NCBI GenBank assembly: GCA_963751665.1
Contig: CAVVVF010000001.1
Location: forward strand, 248,001-312,000
Reading direction: 5' to 3'
Length of the DNA stretch: 64,000 bases
From: AC-69 sp963751665
GTDB lineage: Bacteria; Actinomycetota; UBA4738; HRBIN12
The translations under genes were made by a program, and so were the position numbers. Below the pieces are notes generated by a model, which was given only the letters and a program-made list of their open reading frames with translations, ran no database searches and had not been told where the DNA came from. Below, in pieces: positions 8,160 to 17,703 of the stretch (positions are counted from its first letter, which is position 1; each line of letters begins with the position of its first letter).

Positions 8160-9419
8160 ATGGAGCTCGCCCCGCCTCGCGGGACCACGGACCTCCTGCC
8201 GCCAGAGTCCGAGCGGATGCGGCGCCTGTACGACCTGGCGCACGGTCTGGCCAGCTTGTACGGCTATCGCTACGTGGAGACGCCGGCGTTCGAATCGACC
8301 GACCTGTTCATCCGGACGTCAGGAGCCTCGAGCGACGTCGTGCAGAAGGAGATGTACACGTTCGAGGACAAGGGTGGCCGCCAGCTCACGCTCCGGCCCG
8401 AGGGGACGGCGCCGGTGGTTCGAGCCGTGCTGGGCGCGAGCGCGGAGGTGAGCCTTCCGTTCAAGGGGTACTACGTGGAACCCATGTGGCGGTACGGACG
8501 CCCTCAGAAGGGAAGGCTCCGCGAGTTCCGCCAGTTCGGCGTGGAGCTGATCGGGAGCGGGCTCCCCGCCGCCGACGCCGAGACCATCCTCCTCGGCCAC
8601 GAGTACCTGCAGCTGGCCGGGATCCGCGAGCTTCGGCTGGAGGTGAACTCCCTGGGGGACTGGGTCTGCCGTCCCGCATATCGCGAACGGCTCCTGGCCT
8701 ACCTGGAGGCCAACCGGGAGCAGCTGCGGGACGAGCACCGGGACCGCTTCCGGGAGAACCCGCTTCGGGTGCTCGACTGCAACGACGAGTCCTGCAAGGA
8801 GGTTGCGCGCGATGCGCCGAAGATGGTCGAGCACCTGTGCGCGCCGTGCCGGGATCACTTCGACGGGGTCCTCCGTGCTCTGGACGACGAGGGCCTCGCG
8901 TTCCACCGGGTCGACACGCTCGTTCGCGGCCTCGACTACTACGTCCGGACCGCGTACGAGTACGTGAGCCCGGACCTCCCGGAGGGCCAGGCCAGCGTGG
9001 GGGGCGGCGGCCGGTACGACGGGCTGGCGGAGGTCCTCGGGCTGACCCCGACGCCGGGGGTGGGGTTCGCGATCGGCCTGGAGCGGATCCTGCTCGCGCT
9101 GGAGGCCAGGGGGGCGCGCGACCTGGGTGCCGCGTACGGGGTCTTCGTGGTGACCGTGGGCCCCCAGGCATTCCCCGCCGGCCGGGAGCTGGTTCGCGGG
9201 TTCCGCCGAGCCGGAGTCCCGGCCCAGGTGGCGTTCGAGGACCGGCCGCTGGGCGCGCAGTTCCGGATGGCGGATCGCTCCGGCGCCGCGTACGCCGCCG
9301 TCCTGGGCGAACGGGAGTTGAGCGAGGGGACCGTGACGCTTCGCAGGCTCGCCGACGGGGTCGAGGAGACGGTGCCACGGGACGAGGCCGTGCAGCGGTT
9401 GACGAGCGGCGATGTCTGA
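8160..9419 (+). CDS. hisS: Histidyl-tRNA synthetase
   Basis: Class II aminoacyl-tRNA synthetase charging tRNA-His. The 419-residue protein starts with PPRGTTDLLPPES, followed by motif 2 around KEMYTFEDKGGRQLTLRPEG, the histidine-A motif VRGLDYYVRTAYEY, GGGGRYDGLAEVLG and motif 3 GVGFAIGLERILLAL. The C-terminal anticodon-binding domain follows. The ATG is preceded by GGGAG. Its end overlaps aspS by 8 bases, a usual pairing. Confidence 0.97.
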   Translation: MELAPPRGTTDLLPPESERMRRLYDLAHGLASLYGYRYVETPAFESTDLFIRTSGASSDVVQKEMYTFEDKGGRQLTLRPEGTAPVVRAVLGASAEVSLPFKGYYVEPMWRYGRPQKGRLREFRQFGVELIGSGLPAADAETILLGHEYLQLAGIRELRLEVNSLGDWVCRPAYRERLLAYLEANREQLRDEHRDRFRENPLRVLDCNDESCKEVARDAPKMVEHLCAPCRDHFDGVLRALDDEGLAFHRVDTLVRGLDYYVRTAYEYVSPDLPEGQASVGGGGRYDGLAEVLGLTPTPGVGFAIGLERILLALEARGARDLGAAYGVFVVTVGPQAFPAGRELVRGFRRAGVPAQVAFEDRPLGAQFRMADRSGAAYAAVLGERELSEGTVTLRRLADGVEETVPRDEAVQRLTSGDV

Positions 9420-11196
9420 GCTCGCGACGTCGATGCGCACCCACGCGTGCGGGGAGCTCCGCGCGAGCGACATCGGATCGGAGGTCGCCGTGTGCGGGTG
9501 GGTGGCCCGCCAACGGGACCACGGCGGCCTGACGTTCGTGGACCTCCGCGATCGCGAGGGCCTGGTGCAGCTGGTGTTCCATCCGGAGGACGCGCCGGAA
9601 GCCCATGGGGTGGCCCACGAGCTCAAGACGGAGTCGGTGATCCGCGTCGCCGGGGAAGTGCGGCGAAGGCCCGAGGGGACCGTGAACCCCGGACTGCCGA
9701 CCGGGGAGGTGGAGGTGGCCGTGCGCACCGTCGAGGTCCTCGCCGTGGCCGACACGCCCCCGTTCCCGGTGGAGGACCGCATCGAGGCGGACGAGCTCCT
9801 TCGGCTCACCTACCGCTACCTGGACCTCCGTCGTCCCGAGATGACCCGGGTGCTTCAGCTCCGGCATGCCATCAGCCGGATCATCCGCGACCACATGGAG
9901 GGCTTGGCCTTCATGGAGGTGGAGACGCCGTTCCTGACGCGCAGCACCCCCGAGGGGGCTCGCGACTTCCTGGTGCCGGCCCGTCTGTGGCCCGGGAGCT
10001 TCTACGCGCTCCCGCAATCCCCCCAGCAGCTCAAGCAGCTGCTGATGGTGGCGGGCCAGGACCGCTACTACCAGATCGTTCGGTGCCTGCGCGACGAGGC
10101 GCCCCGGGCCGACCGCAGCTTCGAGTTCACCCAGCTCGACATGGAGATGTCGTTCGTGAACGAGGAGGACGTCATCCACGTGATCGAGCCGCTGTACGCG
10201 AGGATCGTGGCCCAGCTGAAAAGCGTGGTGGTCTCAGTGCCGTTCCGCCGCATGACCTACGCGGAGATGATGGCGCGCTACGGGACGGACCGCCCGGACC
10301 TGCGATACGGCATGGAGCTCGCCGACCTGGGGGAGGCCTTCGCCGGAACCGGCTTCCGGGCCTTCGCCTCGGTCATCTCCGAGGGTGGCGTGGTGAAGGG
10401 GTTCGCCGCGCCCGGAGGCTCGCAGCTCTCGCGAAAGGAGCTGGACGAGCTCGTCCATCTGAGCAAGGAGCGGGGAGCCGCCGGGCTGGTGTGGATGTTG
10501 GTGGAGTCAGACGGGATCCGCTCACCCGTCGAGAAGCACGTCACGGCGGAGGAAGCGCGGGCCGCGGCCCGGGCCACCGGGGCGAGGCCGGGGGACCTCC
10601 TGTTGATCGTGGCGGGTCGAGCCGACCGGGCCAACGTGGCCCTCGACGGGCTCCGCCGCCGCCTGGCGGCGCGCCTCGGCCTGATCCCCGAGGGGGAGTG
10701 GCGGTTCTGCTGGATGATCGAGCCGCCGCTGTTCGAGTGGAGCGAGGACGAGGGCAAGTGGGTGTCGGTGCATCACCCGTTCACGTCGCCCGCATCCGAC
10801 GACCTGTCGCCGGAGACGGCCACCGCCCGGGCCTACGACCTGGTCCTGAACGGCTTCGAGCTCGGCGGGGGCAGCATCCGGATCCACGACCCGGAGACCC
10901 AGCGCCGGGTGTTCGAGGTCCTCGGCCTCACGCCGGAGGAGACCGAGGAGAAGTTCGGCCACCTGCTCCGGGCGTTCCGGTACGGCGTGCCACCCCACGG
11001 TGGGATCGCCATGGGCCTGGACCGGTTGGCCATGCTCATAGCGGGGAAGGAGACCCTCCGCGACGTGACGGCGTTCCCTAAGGCCCAATCGGGAGCTGAC
11101 CCCCTGACCGGCGCGCCCGCCTCGGTCCCCGAGGAACAGCTCCGGGAGCTCGGCATCACGGTGATCCCGCCGAAGCAGGGGAAAGAGAGGGAGTGA
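9412..11196 (+). CDS. aspS: Aspartyl-tRNA synthetase (bacterial type)
   Basis: Class II synthetase of 594 residues with an N-terminal OB fold (VCGWVARQRDHGGLTFVDLRDREG), the catalytic core with motif 2 (FEFTQLDMEMSF), a bacterial GAD insertion around residues 285-420, and motif 3 (GVPPHGGIAMGLDRLAML). Start ATG overlaps the hisS end. Whether it charges only tRNA-Asp or also tRNA-Asn cannot be decided here; no gatCAB or asnS genes are in the window. Intact. Confidence 0.97.
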   Translation: MSELATSMRTHACGELRASDIGSEVAVCGWVARQRDHGGLTFVDLRDREGLVQLVFHPEDAPEAHGVAHELKTESVIRVAGEVRRRPEGTVNPGLPTGEVEVAVRTVEVLAVADTPPFPVEDRIEADELLRLTYRYLDLRRPEMTRVLQLRHAISRIIRDHMEGLAFMEVETPFLTRSTPEGARDFLVPARLWPGSFYALPQSPQQLKQLLMVAGQDRYYQIVRCLRDEAPRADRSFEFTQLDMEMSFVNEEDVIHVIEPLYARIVAQLKSVVVSVPFRRMTYAEMMARYGTDRPDLRYGMELADLGEAFAGTGFRAFASVISEGGVVKGFAAPGGSQLSRKELDELVHLSKERGAAGLVWMLVESDGIRSPVEKHVTAEEARAAARATGARPGDLLLIVAGRADRANVALDGLRRRLAARLGLIPEGEWRFCWMIEPPLFEWSEDEGKWVSVHHPFTSPASDDLSPETATARAYDLVLNGFELGGGSIRIHDPETQRRVFEVLGLTPEETEEKFGHLLRAFRYGVPPHGGIAMGLDRLAMLIAGKETLRDVTAFPKAQSGADPLTGAPASVPEEQLRELGITVIPPKQGKERE

Positions 11197-11197
11197 G

Positions 11198-11599
11198 ATG
11201 CCGGCGACGCTGACCGACGCCGACCTGGAGCTCCTGACCGGAGGGAATTACGCAGTGCTGGCAACGCTGTACGAGGACGGCGCCCCGCATTCCACGGTGA
11301 CGTGGGTGGATGCTGCGGAGGGCCACGTGCTGGTCAACACGGCGGAAGGTCGGAAGAAGGACCGGAACCTCCGGCGGGATCCACGCGCGAGCGTCACCGT
11401 CATCGGCGAGGACTTCTACCGGTGGGTGTCGATCCAGGGGAACGTGGGGGACCGGGTGACCGGGCCGGAGGCGGAGGCGCACATCGACACGCTGTCGCGC
11501 CGGTACGACGGTGAGCCGTGGACACCGGTCGCGGGGCAGGTCCGGGTGATGTATCGGATCGTGCCTCAGCGGATCATCCGGTACCCAAAGCGGCGGTAG
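11198..11599 (+). CDS. PPOX-class flavin/F420-dependent oxidoreductase
   Basis: A 133-residue split-barrel protein of the pyridoxamine-5'-phosphate-oxidase-like superfamily. The pattern LLTGGNYAVLATLYEDGAPHSTVTWV, then TAEGRKKDRNLRRDPRASVTV and a C-terminal VMYRIVPQRIIRYPKRR, is that of actinobacterial TIGR03618-type proteins that bind F420 or FMN. Substrate unknown. It lies one base after aspS and 3 bases before rarA, so it is in the same transcript. Confidence 0.85.
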   Translation: MPATLTDADLELLTGGNYAVLATLYEDGAPHSTVTWVDAAEGHVLVNTAEGRKKDRNLRRDPRASVTVIGEDFYRWVSIQGNVGDRVTGPEAEAHIDTLSRRYDGEPWTPVAGQVRVMYRIVPQRIIRYPKRR

Positions 11600-11602
11600 C
11601 CG

Positions 11603-12856
11603 ATGGCGGAGGTCCCCCTCGCGACCAGGATGCGGCCCCGCTCGTTCGAGGAGTTCGTGGGCCAGACCCACCTGGTCGGGCCGGGCAAGGCCCTCAGCGA
11701 GCTGATCCAGGGCGGGCACCTTCCCTCGGTCCTGTTGTGGGGTCCGGCGGGGAGTGGGAAGACGACCCTCGCGCACCTCCTCGCGGACGCGGTGGGCGGC
11801 GAGATGGTCCAGCTCTCGGCGGTGTCGTCGGGAGTGGCCGACGCCAGGAAGGTCATGGAACGGGCCAAGGGCGGGATGCTCCGTACGGTCCTGTTCGTGG
11901 ACGAGGTCCACCGATGGAGCAAGGCCCAGCAGGACGTGCTGCTGCCTGCCGTGGAGGAGGGGACGATCACGCTCATCGGGGCGACCACCGAGAACCCGTA
12001 CTTCTCGCTGGTCACGCCGCTCCTGTCGCGCTGCCTCCTGCTTCGCCTGGAGCCGCTGTCGCCACCGGAGGTCCGGGCGCTTCTCATCAGTGCGCTGGAG
12101 GACGAGGGCCGGGGTCTGGGCGGGATCCCGGTGAAGGTCGAGGACGACGCGCTCGATCACCTGGTGGAGGTGGCCGGCGGCGACGCCCGGATCGCCCTGA
12201 CGGGCCTGGAGGCGGCCGTGCTCTCCGCGAGGGAGGCCGGGGAGGACGTGGTGACCCGGGAGCGGGCCGCCGACGCCATCCAGAAGAAGGCCATCGTGTA
12301 CGACCGCCAGGGCGACGCGCATTACGACGTCATCTCGGCGTTCATCAAGAGCATCCGCGGCTCGGACCCCGACGCCTCGCTGTTCTGGCTGGCCCGGATG
12401 CTTGAGGCCGGGGAGGACGCTCGATACATCGCCAGGCGGATGGTGGTGCACGCCTCGGAGGACATCGGCCTGGCCGATCCCCGCGCATTGCAGGTCGCCG
12501 TGGCCGCCGCGCAAGCCGTGGAATACGTGGGACTGCCGGAGGCCCGACTGAACCTGGCGGAGGCGGCCATCTACCTCGCCCGGGCGCCGAAGTCGAACAG
12601 CGTCTACACCGCGTTGTCCAAGGCCATCGAGGACGCGGCGTCGGCCGACCCCGTGCCCCTCCACCTTCGGGAGGCCGGCACGCCCACCGCGCGGAAGCTC
12701 GGGTACGGCAAGGGCTATAAGTACCCGCACGACTTCCCCGGCCACACCATCGACCAGGAGTACCGTCCGGCGCGCTTCTCCGGCAACCGGTACTACGAGC
12801 CCTCCGGCGAGGGCGAGGAGACCGGCGGCGAACCCGGGCCCGACGCCCCGGTATGA
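11603..12856 (+). CDS. rarA: Replication-associated recombination AAA+ ATPase RarA/MgsA
   Basis: AAA+ clamp-loader-like ATPase acting at stalled replication forks. The 417-residue protein begins with a conserved block (ATRMRPRSFEEFVGQTHLVG), has Walker A GPAGSGKTTLA, Walker B FVDEVHRWSKAQQD, sensor 1 GATTENPYFS with the arginine finger LLSRC, and the C-terminal tetramerisation domain with DASLFWLARMLEAGEDARYIARR and YKYPHDFPG. Intact, with ATG start 3 bases after the previous gene. Confidence 0.96.
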   Translation: MAEVPLATRMRPRSFEEFVGQTHLVGPGKALSELIQGGHLPSVLLWGPAGSGKTTLAHLLADAVGGEMVQLSAVSSGVADARKVMERAKGGMLRTVLFVDEVHRWSKAQQDVLLPAVEEGTITLIGATTENPYFSLVTPLLSRCLLLRLEPLSPPEVRALLISALEDEGRGLGGIPVKVEDDALDHLVEVAGGDARIALTGLEAAVLSAREAGEDVVTRERAADAIQKKAIVYDRQGDAHYDVISAFIKSIRGSDPDASLFWLARMLEAGEDARYIARRMVVHASEDIGLADPRALQVAVAAAQAVEYVGLPEARLNLAEAAIYLARAPKSNSVYTALSKAIEDAASADPVPLHLREAGTPTARKLGYGKGYKYPHDFPGHTIDQEYRPARFSGNRYYEPSGEGEETGGEPGPDAPV

Positions 12857-12857
12857 T
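12852..12857 (+). promoter_or_regulatory. Possible -10 hexamer for the DUF948 gene
   Basis: TATGAT overlaps the rarA stop codon and lies 37 bases before the DUF948 ATG, which is preceded by AAGGAG at 12883-12888. Confidence 0.3.
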
Positions 12858-12894
12858 GCGCGGACCTGTTCCCTAGAAGCCGAAGGAGATTGCC

Positions 12895-13278
12895 ATGGCC
12901 GTCCTCGCGAGCGCAGGAGACGTGGCGCTGATCGTCCTAGCCGCGTTCTGGGGCCTGCTCGTCCTCGGCCTCTGCCTGGTGCTGGTCAACACGTTCAACG
13001 TCCTGACCAGCACGAAGATGCTGATCGACGGGATCCGCCAGGAGACCGTCCCGCTCCTGTCGGAGGTTCGGAACTCGGTGGTGAAGACCAACCGTGAGCT
13101 CGACCGGGTCGACGGGATGCTGGAGGCGGCCGGCAACATCGTGGCCCGCGTCGAGAAGATCTCGCGGCTCGTCGAGCAGGCGGCGACGGGCCCGCTCGTC
13201 CGGATCATCTCCCTGGGCGCCGGGCTGTCGAAGGCCGCGTCCCGGTTCCGGAGCGGGAAGGCCGACGGCAAGAAGTGA
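12895..13278 (+). CDS. DUF948-like membrane protein
   Basis: A 127-residue protein with one N-terminal transmembrane helix (VALIVLAAFWGLLVLGLCLVLVNTF) followed by a helical, cytoplasmic or periplasmic segment rich in Glu/Arg/Val heptads, suggesting a coiled coil. It resembles DUF948 proteins, which in actinobacteria sit immediately upstream of alaS. Function unknown. A strong AAGGAG precedes the ATG. The stop overlaps the next start (GTGA). Confidence 0.75.
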   Translation: MAVLASAGDVALIVLAAFWGLLVLGLCLVLVNTFNVLTSTKMLIDGIRQETVPLLSEVRNSVVKTNRELDRVDGMLEAAGNIVARVEKISRLVEQAATGPLVRIISLGAGLSKAASRFRSGKADGKK

Positions 13279-13520
13279 GGCGGCTCTTCTGGCTCGCGCT
13301 CGGCCTGGGGGCCGGGGCGGCCGGAGCGATCATGACCGCGCGCTTCGCCCGCCGCCAGATGGACAAGGTGGCTCCCTCGACCCTCGCGCGTGGGGCACGT
13401 GGCGGGCTCCTCGACCTGTCGAGGCGGGTCTCCGAGTCCATCGAGGAGGGCCGGCGGGCCATGCAGGAGAAGGAAGAGCAGCTCCGCACCGAGTCCGGCG
13501 AGAACCGAAAGCTAGACTAG
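13275..13520 (+). CDS. Small membrane protein upstream of alaS (DUF6167-like)
   Basis: An 81-residue protein with a Gly/Ala-rich N-terminal membrane helix (LFWLALGLGAGAAGAIM), then an amphipathic basic/acidic helix ending in a charged tail. Proteins like this follow DUF948 genes in actinobacteria; no function is known. The GTG start overlaps the preceding stop, indicating coupled translation. The stop codon TAG overlaps the -10 hexamer proposed for alaS. Confidence 0.65.
   Translation: MRRLFWLALGLGAGAAGAIMTARFARRQMDKVAPSTLARGARGGLLDLSRRVSESIEEGRRAMQEKEEQLRTESGENRKLD
13513..13518 (+). promoter_or_regulatory. -10 hexamer of a likely leaderless alaS promoter
   Basis: TAGACT ends 8 bases before the alaS ATG at 13527, which fits transcription starting at the start codon. 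There is no Shine-Dalgarno sequence in the 8 bases between. Confidence 0.4.
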
Positions 13521-13526
13521 CCGGCC

Positions 13527-16169
13527 ATGGAGGGCCGGCAGATCCGCGAGAGCTTCCTGCGCTTCTTCGAGGAGCGCGGCCACCGTCGGGTGCCGTCCTC
13601 GTCGCTGATCCCGCCGCCCGAGTCCGGGCTGCTCCTGACGAACGCCGGGATGAACCAGTTCATCCCATACTTCCTGGGCCACACGCCGGCTCCGTTCCCC
13701 CGGGCCACGACGCGTGCAGAAGAGCTTCCGCGCGGTGGACATCGACACTGGTGGGACACACCGCGCGACACCTGACGCATGTTCGAGATGCTCGGGAACT
13801 TCTCGTTCGACGACTACTTCAAGCGCGAGTCGTGCGGATGGGGGTTCGAGCTGGTCACCGAGGTGTACGGGATCGATCCGGACCGCCTGTGGGTGACGGT
13901 CTTCGAGACCGACGACGAGGCCATCGGGATCTGGCAGGACATCGGGGTCCCTGCGGATCGGATCGTCCGCCGGGGCAAGGAGGACAACTACTGGTGGACG
14001 CACGCGGCCGGCCCGGCCGGCCCGTGCTCGGAGATCTACGTGGACCGCGGCCCGAAGTACGGGGCCGAGGGCGGCCCCGCGGTGGACGAGGAGCGGTTCA
14101 TGGAGCTCTGGAACCACGTCTTCATGCAGGACGAGGTGGACGACCGGTGCGATCTCGTCGGAGAGCTTCCGGCGAAGAACATCGACACCGGGTCCGGCCT
14201 CGAGCGGGTGGCCACGGTCCTGCAGGACGTGGACAGCTTCTTCGAGACGGACCTGTTCCGCCCGCTGCTCGAGGAGGCGGAGTCGCTGTCGGGCAAGCGG
14301 CACGGGGAGGATCCCCGGACCGACGTGTCGCTCAAGGTCATCGCGGAGCACGGCCGGGCCACCACGTTCCTCATCGCGGACGGGGTTCTGCCCTCGAACC
14401 AGGGACGGGGCTACGTGCTCCGCCGGATGCTTCGCCGGGTGGTGAGCCACGCCCGGCGACTGTCCATCGAGGGACCCGTCATGGAGCACCTGGCCGATCG
14501 GACCGTGGAGCTGTTCGGGGAGGCGTACCCCGAACTGGTGGAGAACCGGGCGCAGGTGAAGCAGGTGGCGGCCTCGGAGGAGGAGCGGTTCGCCGGCACG
14601 CTTCGCCAGGGCATGGCCATGCTCGAGGCCGAGATGGACACGGCGAAGCGTGCCGGCGTCCTGTCGGGTGACGTCGTGTTCAAGCTGCACGACACGTTCG
14701 GCTTCCCCAAGGAGCTGACCCGGGAGCTGCTCGAGGATGCGGGCCTCACGATCGACGAGGAGCGGTTCGAGACCCTGATGGCCGAGCAGCGGGACCGGGC
14801 CCGGCGCGCCGCGAAGAAGGAGCACGTGGAGGGGGAGCTGGCCGAGGTGGCGTCCTCGGCCGGGCCCACCCAGTTCCTGGGGTACCAGACCCTGGAGGCC
14901 GAGGGCCGCCTGCTGGCCGTCCTGCTCGACGGCGAGCGGGCGGGGGTGGCCGAGGAGGGCCAGGACGTCCGGCTGGTCCTGGACCGCACTCCTTTCTATG
15001 CGGAGTCCGGTGGCCAGGTCGCGGACCACGGCTACGTGCGGACCGGTGGCGGGCTGATCCGGGTGGTTGACGCCCAGTGGGGGCCGGGCGACGTGATCGT
15101 GCACGTCGGGGTGGTGCAGTCGGGCGAGGTCCGGGAGGGCGAGGACGTGCACGCTGAGGTCGATCGGGTCCGGCGGGAGGCCACGGCCCGCTCCCACACC
15201 GCCACCCACGTCGTGCACTGGACCCTGCGGCACGTGCTCGGCGAGCACGCCCGGCAGGCAGGGTCGCTCGTGGCCCCCGGGCGCCTGCGGTTCGATTTCC
15301 CCCATCACTCGGCGGTCCCTCGCGACCTGCTGGCCCAGGCCGAGGAGGTGGCGAACCACCGCCTTGCGGAGGACGCGCTCGTCCGGATCTACGAGACCAC
15401 GTTCGAGGAGGCCAAGAACCAGGGCGCCCTGGCGCTGTTCGGCGAGAAGTACGGCGAGTTCGTGCGCGTGGTGGAAGTAGGGGACTACTCGATCGAGCTG
15501 TGCGGAGGGACCCACGTCCCAAGGACCGGGAACGTCGCCATCGTCCGCATCCTGGGCGAGGCGAGCATCGGCGCCGGGATGCGCCGTGTCGAGGCGCTCG
15601 TCGGACCGGACGCACTGAAAGAGTGGAACGCGGAGCACCTCATCATCGAGGAGGTCGCGGAGCTGCTGCGGACGGAGCCCCCCGCTGTCCCCGACCGGGT
15701 CCGCGAGCCTCCTTGAACGGCTGAAGCGGTACGAGAGCGAGCTCGGCAAGATCGGCGCCGCGGGACGGGCCGAGCTGATCGAGCAGATCGCGGCTCGGGC
15801 GTCGGAGGTGGCCGGGGTCAAGCTGGTGACCGCCGTGCACGATGGCGATGCGGGCGAGCTTCGGGAGCTTGCGCAGGGCGCCGTGAGCCGCCTGGAGAAC
15901 GCGAATGGGGCCGCGGTCGTGCTCGGCTCGGCCCGCGGAGGCAGACGCGCTGATCGTGGCGGCCTGCAGCAAGAACCTGGTGGGCCGGGGGGTCACGGCG
16001 CCGCTCCTGCTCGAGCCGGCGGCGGTGGCCATCGGCGGCCGTGCCGGGGGAAAGCCCATCCTCGGAACGGCGGGTGGGCCGAACGGGTCGCGCCGTCAAG
16101 GAGGCCGTCGAGCTGCTCATCCCGGCACGCCTGGAGGAGCTGCTTCGAGCTTCTGGCACCGGTGCCTGA
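13527..16169 (+). CDS. alaS: Alanyl-tRNA synthetase, interrupted by about six indels
   Basis: Charges tRNA-Ala and edits mischarged Ser/Gly. The frame-0 start MEGRQIRESFLRFFEERGHRR is typical. Three one-base insertions near 13713, 13752 and 13777 scramble the motif-1 region: the expected VQKSFRAVDID and VGHTARHLT are each in another frame, after which frame 0 resumes with FEMLGNFSFDDYFK. The core, editing domain (RSHTATHVVHWTLR) and zinc/editing motif ELCGGTHVPRTG are intact to about 15700. Further shifts near 15700, 15940 and 16090 break the C-Ala domain, whose sequence (CSKNLVGRGVTAPLLLEPAA, then VELLIPARLEELL) continues in other frames to the TGA at 16167-16169. No second alaS is visible in the window, so sequence error is more likely than gene decay. 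Confidence 0.9.
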
Positions 16170-16587
16170 GACGGGCCGGGTCCTGGGCCTGGATCTGGGC
16201 GACGTGCGCATCGGGGTGGCCATCTCGGACCCCGACCGCCGGCTGGCCGTTCCCTTCGGGACGGTGCACACCGGGGCGCCGGCCGACCTGAAGGCGATCG
16301 CCGAGCTGGTCCGGGAGCACGAGGTCACGCTCGTCGTCGTGGGACACCCGCTGATGCTGTCCGGCGGAGCCGGAACCCGGGCCCGGCACGCGGAGGAGTT
16401 CGTCGCCGCGCTTCGGCAGGTGCTTTCGGTGCCCGTGGAGTTGCACGACGAGCGGCTCTCCACGGTGGAGGCTGACAAGGCGCTGCGGGAGGCCGGGGCC
16501 GGGAGCCGGGACCGGCGGGCGGCCGTGGACCGTTCGGCGGCGGCGGTCGTCCTGCAGTCCTACCTCGACCGCGCCGTTTCCACGTAG
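16162..16587 (+). CDS. ruvX: Putative pre-16S rRNA nuclease / Holliday-junction resolvase RuvX (YqgF)
   Basis: RNase H-fold nuclease of 141 residues thought to mature the 16S rRNA 5' end. The GTG at 16162 overlaps the end of alaS. Diagnostic parts are LGLDLGDVRIGVAISD with the catalytic Asp, the VTLVVVGHPLMLSGGAG strand, the acidic HDERLSTVEADKAL and the final Asp in VDRSAAAVVLQSYLD. The usual GLPL motif reads GHPL. The order alaS-ruvX-mltG-aroE is the standard actinobacterial one. Confidence 0.92.
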   Translation: MPETGRVLGLDLGDVRIGVAISDPDRRLAVPFGTVHTGAPADLKAIAELVREHEVTLVVVGHPLMLSGGAGTRARHAEEFVAALRQVLSVPVELHDERLSTVEADKALREAGAGSRDRRAAVDRSAAAVVLQSYLDRAVST

Positions 16588-16592
16588 GGATC

Positions 16593-16609
16593 GCCCGTCG
16601 GGGACGGGC
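16593..16609 (+). terminator. Hairpin after ruvX
   Basis: A perfect 7-bp stem (16593-16599 with 16603-16609) and a 3-base loop begins 6 bases after the ruvX stop. There is no T-run, so termination is only possible; it also precedes a TATGCT (16613-16618) that could serve mltG. Confidence 0.35.
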
Positions 16610-16629
16610 CGGTATGCTCGGACCCCGCC

Positions 16630-17694
16630 ATGCTCGAGACCAGCTCGCCCCACTCGACGACGGACCCCGGACCTCGCCCCCGAAGGCCGAGCCGCGGGTT
16701 GCGGATCGGCCTCACCCTCCTGCTTGTGGCGGGGCTGCTGGTGGCCCTGGGGATCCGCTATTACACCTGGTGCGAGGGGGCCTCGGGGCCCCGAGCGCCG
16801 GTGGCCTTCACCATCGAGGAGGGCGCGTCGGGCCATGAGGTGGTGAATGCGCTTCACGACCGGGGCGTCCTTCGATGCGCCACGGTTTCCAGATGGCTGT
16901 TGGCCCGAAGCGGCCTGGCGGACGAGGTCCGCGCGGGCAACCACGAGCTCACGACCAACATGACGCCGAGCGAGGCGTTCGCGGTGATCACCGCGCCGCC
17001 ACCGCCCGTCCCCACGGTCCGTCTCACGATCCCCGAGGGCTACCGGTTGACCCAGATCGCCGACCGCGTCCACGAGGTGATCGGGATCCCCGCGGGTCGG
17101 TTCCTGGACGCGGCCGGCCGGGGCCACCGGTCGCTCCCGCCCTACCTGCCGAAGGGAAAGCCGCTGGAGGGCTTCCTGTTCCCCCAGACCTACGAGTTCC
17201 TGGCTCACGGCACCACCCCGGGCGAGGTGATCGATCGCCTGCTCCAGGAGTTCGCGACCGAGGCGGACTCGCTGCCCTGGCAGAACGCCGACCGACTGGG
17301 GGTGACGCGCTATCAGGTGGTGACCATCGCGTCGATGATCGAGCGCGAGGCCAGGGTCCCGGAGGATCGGCCCCTGATCGCCGCCGTCATCTACAACCGC
17401 CTGGACCGGGGCATGGCCCTGGAGATCGACGCCACCGTCGCGTACATCGACCCCGATCCGGAGAACGGGTTGACCGCGTCGGACTTTCGGATCCGCAGCC
17501 CGTACAACACGCGCCTGCACCCGGGGCTGCCTCCCACTCCCATCGCCAGCCCCGGGCTGGCCTCGCTCCAGGCCGCGCTCGACCCGGCCGGGGTGGGATA
17601 CCTCTACTACGTGCTGTGCGGGGCCGACGGGCATCACGTCTTCAGCGCCTCCTACGGCCAGTTCGGAAAGGACAAGGCCCGGTGCTTGGGGTGA
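16630..17694 (+). CDS. mltG: Endolytic murein transglycosylase MltG (YceG)
   Basis: Membrane-anchored lytic transglycosylase that cleaves nascent glycan strands. At 354 residues it has a basic cytoplasmic N-terminus, one membrane helix (GLTLLLVAGLLVALGI), a LysM-like segment, and the catalytic YceG domain with the Glu in ASMIEREAR, AAVIYNRLDRGM and PYNTRLHPGLPPTPIASPG. The C-terminus with YYVLCGADGHHVFS matches the family. Start ATG at 16630. Intact. Confidence 0.95.
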   Translation: MLETSSPHSTTDPGPRPRRPSRGLRIGLTLLLVAGLLVALGIRYYTWCEGASGPRAPVAFTIEEGASGHEVVNALHDRGVLRCATVSRWLLARSGLADEVRAGNHELTTNMTPSEAFAVITAPPPPVPTVRLTIPEGYRLTQIADRVHEVIGIPAGRFLDAAGRGHRSLPPYLPKGKPLEGFLFPQTYEFLAHGTTPGEVIDRLLQEFATEADSLPWQNADRLGVTRYQVVTIASMIEREARVPEDRPLIAAVIYNRLDRGMALEIDATVAYIDPDPENGLTASDFRIRSPYNTRLHPGLPPTPIASPGLASLQAALDPAGVGYLYYVLCGADGHHVFSASYGQFGKDKARCLG

Positions 17695-17703
17695 CCCGAG
17701 GGG

